Of a DNA stretch of 64,000 nucleotides, positions 61,506 to 64,000 are shown piece after piece. A program made the translations under genes and the position numbers. Under the pieces are notes generated by a model. It made no database searches. It was not told the origin of the DNA and saw only the letters and a list, made by a program, of their open reading frames with translations. The DNA is taken from contig NZ_CP040889.1 of the NCBI RefSeq assembly GCF_006171285.1, positions 930,001 to 994,000 on the forward strand, given 5' to 3'. Each line of letters begins with the position of its first letter. Positions within the stretch are counted from its first letter, which is position 1. This stretch comes from Leclercia adecarboxylata (lineage in GTDB: Bacteria; Pseudomonadota; Gammaproteobacteria; Enterobacterales; Enterobacteriaceae).

Positions 61506-62635
61506 GCCACGGGATCGTGATTATCGGCTCGGGCTTCGCCGCCCGCCAGCTGGTGAAAAATATCCGTAAACAGGATGCGAACGTTCCACTGACGCTGATC
61601 GCCGCGGACAGTATGGATGAGTACAACAAGCCAGACTTAAGCCACGTTATCAGCCAGCGCCAGCATGCCGACGACCTCACCCGCCAGACGGCGGGGGAGT
61701 TTGCCGAACAGTTCAATCTGCGCATGTTCCCGTATACCTGGGTCACCGACATCGATGCCGCAGCGCACGTGGTGAAAGGCAAAGATAACCAGTGGTCCTA
61801 TGACAAACTGGTTCTGGCCACCGGGGCTTCGGCCTTTGTGCCGCCCGTTCCCGGTCGCGAGCTGATGCTGACCCTGAACAGCCAGATGGAGTACCGGGCC
61901 TGTGAAACCACCCTGCGTGACGCACAGCGCGTGATGATTGTCGGCGCGGGGCTTATCGGCAGCGAACTGGCGATGGATTTTTGCCGGGCCGGGAAAGCGG
62001 TCACCCTGGTTGACCATTCCGCCAGCATTCTGTCGGCGCTGATGCCAGCCGAAGTGAGCAGTCGCTTACAACATCGGCTGACCGATATGGGCGTGCATCT
62101 GCAGTTAAAATCGCAGCTGCAAAGCCTGACCCAAACCGATAACGGAATCTGCGCCCTGCTGGACCGCGACCGCTGCATTGAGGTGGATGTGGTGATTGCC
62201 GCCACCGGCCTGCGTCCGGAAACGGCGCTGGCCCAGCGCGCGGGGGCCGAAACAAATCGTGGCGTGAAGGTCGACAGCTATCTGCAAACCACCCAGCCGG
62301 ACATCTATGCCCTGGGCGACTGCGCCGAAATTAACGGTCAGGTGCTGCCATTCCTGCAGCCGATCCAGTTAAGCGCCATGTATCTGGCGAAGAACCTGCT
62401 CGGGGCCAACACCCCGCTGAAACTGCCCGCCATGCTGGTGAAGGTCAAAACGCCGGAACTCCCGCTGCATCTGGCGGGCGAAACCCAGCGTCAGGATTTG
62501 AACTGGCAGCTAGCCATCGAAGCGCAGGGAATGGTGGCGAAAGGCGCCGACAGCGAGGGCAATTTACGCGCCTTCGTGGTCAGTGAAGATCGCATGAAGG
62601 AGGCCTTCGCCCTGCTGAAAGCATTACCGGTTTAA
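61502..62635 (+). CDS. norW: NorW, NADH:flavorubredoxin reductase
   Basis: A 377-residue FAD/NAD(P) oxidoreductase (E. coli length) that passes electrons from NADH to the NorV rubredoxin domain. FAD-binding [19 protein letters not shown] at the N-terminus, NADH-binding [17 protein letters not shown] mid-protein, and [16 protein letters not shown]. Overlaps norV by four bases (ATGA). A terminator follows. Confidence 0.97.
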   Translation: MSHGIVIIGSGFAARQLVKNIRKQDANVPLTLIAADSMDEYNKPDLSHVISQRQHADDLTRQTAGEFAEQFNLRMFPYTWVTDIDAAAHVVKGKDNQWSYDKLVLATGASAFVPPVPGRELMLTLNSQMEYRACETTLRDAQRVMIVGAGLIGSELAMDFCRAGKAVTLVDHSASILSALMPAEVSSRLQHRLTDMGVHLQLKSQLQSLTQTDNGICALLDRDRCIEVDVVIAATGLRPETALAQRAGAETNRGVKVDSYLQTTQPDIYALGDCAEINGQVLPFLQPIQLSAMYLAKNLLGANTPLKLPAMLVKVKTPELPLHLAGETQRQDLNWQLAIEAQGMVAKGADSEGNLRAFVVSEDRMKEAFALLKALPV

Positions 62636-62689
62636 CCCTCAAACTCTTGCTCTTTCTCGTTGTATGCTTGTCAGTCTTTGCAATTTGCA

Positions 62690-62712
62690 GCCCCGGTGCC
62701 CGGGGCTTTTTT
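62690..62712 (+). terminator. Rho-independent terminator of norVW
   Basis: The stem GCCCCGG / CCGGGGC with a 3-nt loop is followed by TTTTTT. Confidence 0.92.
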
Positions 62713-62801
62713 AATGCGGAACAGCTGTAAAACCGCGTCCTGTTTTAATCCTGTTTTCGGGCCTACGCTGTAGCGGTATTCCTTAGCCGGAGACCACACA
62801 A

Positions 62802-62954
62802 ATGGCCAACTTCACCAAAGAAATTAACTATCTCGCTGCCTGGTTCAGGCAGGTAAAGCAACATGAACATATTCTGTTTCGCTGGCTGTATCTCAGCCCG
62901 GAAGCGCGCGTTGAGCGCCTGCGCGAGCTTATGATGCCGGTCAGCAAGCGTTGA
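62802..62954 (+). CDS. Small protein of unknown function
   Basis: A 50-residue basic, amphipathic ORF (MANFTKEINYLAAWFRQVKQ at the start, helical, aromatic-rich middle with FRWLYLS, charged C-terminus). ATG preceded by GGAG about ten bases upstream, a distance at the long end of normal. It lies after the norVW terminator and before a REP element, on the same strand as the following regulator. No family recognised. Codon use looks ordinary for the genome, which modestly supports translation. Confidence 0.5.
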   Translation: MANFTKEINYLAAWFRQVKQHEHILFRWLYLSPEARVERLRELMMPVSKR

Positions 62955-62979
62955 TTGCCTTGCATGAACCAAAGGTTTT

Positions 62980-63012
62980 GTAGGCCGGGTAAGGCGTAGC
63001 CGCCACCCGGCA
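62980..63012. repeat. REP palindrome
   Basis: GTAGGCCGGGTAAGGCG followed by CGCCACCCGGCA, the same unit as at 56164-56194. Confidence 0.85.
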
Positions 63013-63085
63013 AAACAAACCGCACTGTTTATTATCCCGCAAAACCCCCTACACTCTTCGCAACGCCATTGTCAGGGATGCCGCC

Positions 63086-64000
63086 ATGCGCCAGCTCCAG
63101 AAGATCCGTCAGTATCAACGGCTGTATCAGCACTACGGCGCAGAGCCTGAGCTCACCACTCTCGCCGAAGTGGCCGAGGTGGCGCTGTGCAGCGAACGCC
63201 ACGCCCGCACGCTGCTGCGCCAGCTGGCCGAAAGCGGCTGGCTAAGCTGGCGCGCCCAGGCGGGGCGCGGGCATCGCGCCACCCTGCACTGTCTGGTCAC
63301 CACCAGCGAACTCAGCGCCCCGCTGATGCATGCCTGCCTGGAGAAAGGAGATTATCAGAGCGCGCTACAGCTGGCGGACGGCGACCCGGCCAGCCTGCAC
63401 CACATCATCACCCCGTTTCTCGGCGGCAAATGGCTCAAGCACCAGCCGACGCTGCGCATTCCCTGGTACCGCCCGCTCACCTCGCTGCATCCGGCGCTCC
63501 ACCGACGGCGCGCCGAGCAACATATCATCTGCGCGGTCCACGCCGGATTAACCCGCTATGAACCAGGCCAGGCGCAGCCGGTTGCCGACCTGGCGCACCA
63601 CTGGGCCTGCTCTGACGACGGCCTGCGCTGGCATTTTTACCTGCGCAGCGGCGCGCACTGGCATAACGGCCAGCCGGTCAGCGATGACGACATCCTGAGC
63701 GCGGTCCAGCAGCTTTTGGGCGATCCGGCCCGCAGCAGCGGATTACTGCATATCGACGCGGTCACTCTTGCCGCCCCCTGGTGTCTGGCGGTGTACCTGC
63801 ATGCGCCGGATGCCCTGCTGGCCCATCGCCTGGCGCATCCTGTCTGCCGTCTGCCGCATCCCCGACAGCCTGAGGTGGGTGCAGGGCCGTTCGCCATTGC
63901 CCGCCACCACTCGCATTTTCTGCGCCTCGAGCGCCAGCCCTGGTACTTTGCCGGCCACCCGCTGCTGCACGCCATTGAGTTCTGGCGTACCGGCATGGCG
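63086..64000 (+). CDS. SgrR/YbaE-family transcriptional regulator, 3' end outside the window
   Basis: 305 codons open to the right edge. The N-terminal winged HTH (QYQRLYQHYG, then CSERHARTLLRQLAESGWL with QAGRGHRATL) is the SgrR_N type, followed by the start of a solute-binding-protein-like domain (LRIPWYRPLTSLHPALHRRR; DLAHHWACSDDGLRWHFYLR; AHWHNGQPVSDDD). This is the architecture of SgrR and YbaE (about 550-570 residues), so roughly 250 residues are missing. True SgrR is divergent from the sRNA SgrS; no such arrangement is seen here, so it is probably a different paralogue. Ligand and targets unknown. In E. coli, hypF follows norW, so the region differs here. Confidence 0.85.
   Translation, partial: MRQLQKIRQYQRLYQHYGAEPELTTLAEVAEVALCSERHARTLLRQLAESGWLSWRAQAGRGHRATLHCLVTTSELSAPLMHACLEKGDYQSALQLADGDPASLHHIITPFLGGKWLKHQPTLRIPWYRPLTSLHPALHRRRAEQHIICAVHAGLTRYEPGQAQPVADLAHHWACSDDGLRWHFYLRSGAHWHNGQPVSDDDILSAVQQLLGDPARSSGLLHIDAVTLAAPWCLAVYLHAPDALLAHRLAHPVCRLPHPRQPEVGAGPFAIARHHSHFLRLERQPWYFAGHPLLHAIEFWRTGMA

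Noticed and set aside
62636..63085. SgrS-like sRNA next to the SgrR-family gene
   Set aside because: No sequence resembling SgrS and its seed was found upstream of the regulator, and the small ORF is on the same strand, unlike sgrS/sgrT.

Overview
The window is about 64 kb of chromosome from a member of the Enterobacteriaceae. Gene content and order from yqaE through norW largely follow the E. coli recA/proU/srl/nor neighbourhood. Protein-level similarity, high GC and the dispersed 'CCCTCACCC...GGGAGAGGG' palindromes suggest a relative of Enterobacter, Lelliottia or Leclercia. The species is an inference.

Layout. (1) 1-10 kb: a giant two-partner-secretion exoprotein of the CdiA type, cut by the left window edge. 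It has a VENN boundary, a C-terminal toxin region and an overlapping membrane immunity gene. Then come a remnant of a second toxin tail with its own immunity gene, a lipoprotein and a possible orphan immunity gene. (2) 10.1-12.3 kb: an Ail/OmpX-like porin and a divergent LysR/SDR pair. (3) 12.7-21.7 kb: a yahB/yahDFG-permease-yahIJ cluster (FdrA-family protein, DUF1116 protein, NCS2-like permease, carbamate kinase, Tat-type amidohydrolase), probably for catabolism of a nitrogenous ring compound or amide with energy recovery through carbamoyl phosphate. (4) 21.7-34 kb: yqaE, a yodC-like gene, stpA, alaE, ygaC, ygaM, nrdHIEF and proVWX. nrdE is split by a 1,326-bp IS110/IS1111-type element. (5) 33.8-38.7 kb: a YgaY-like MFS protein, mprA and emrAB. 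ygaZH is absent. (6) 38.7-41.6 kb: an accessory lipoprotein plus a coiled-coil/FKBP-like gene, the latter frameshifted. (7) 41.8-53.2 kb: luxS, micA, gshA, yqaAB, five tRNA-Arg(ACG), tRNA-Ser(GCT), csrA, alaS, recX, recA, pncC and mltB. (8) 53.4-62.6 kb: the glucitol operon srlAEBD-gutM-srlR-gutQ, then norR divergent from norVW. (9) The right end has a 50-aa ORF and a truncated SgrR-family regulator.

Most interesting points. The 240-bp non-coding tail of the IS contains, in transposase sense, a 10-nt sequence identical to the reconstructed nrdE target across the insertion point, as expected for an IS110-family guide (seek/bridge) RNA. A 35-codon fragment between the two small membrane-protein genes is recognisably the tail of a second copy of the same CDI toxin. 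Two 132-bp repeats carrying 19-nt tRNA-Arg 3' ends lie in the tRNA array, resembling the rtT repeats known from tyrT. All coordinates and motifs were read by eye. Family assignments rest on remembered E. coli homologues and were not checked by any search.
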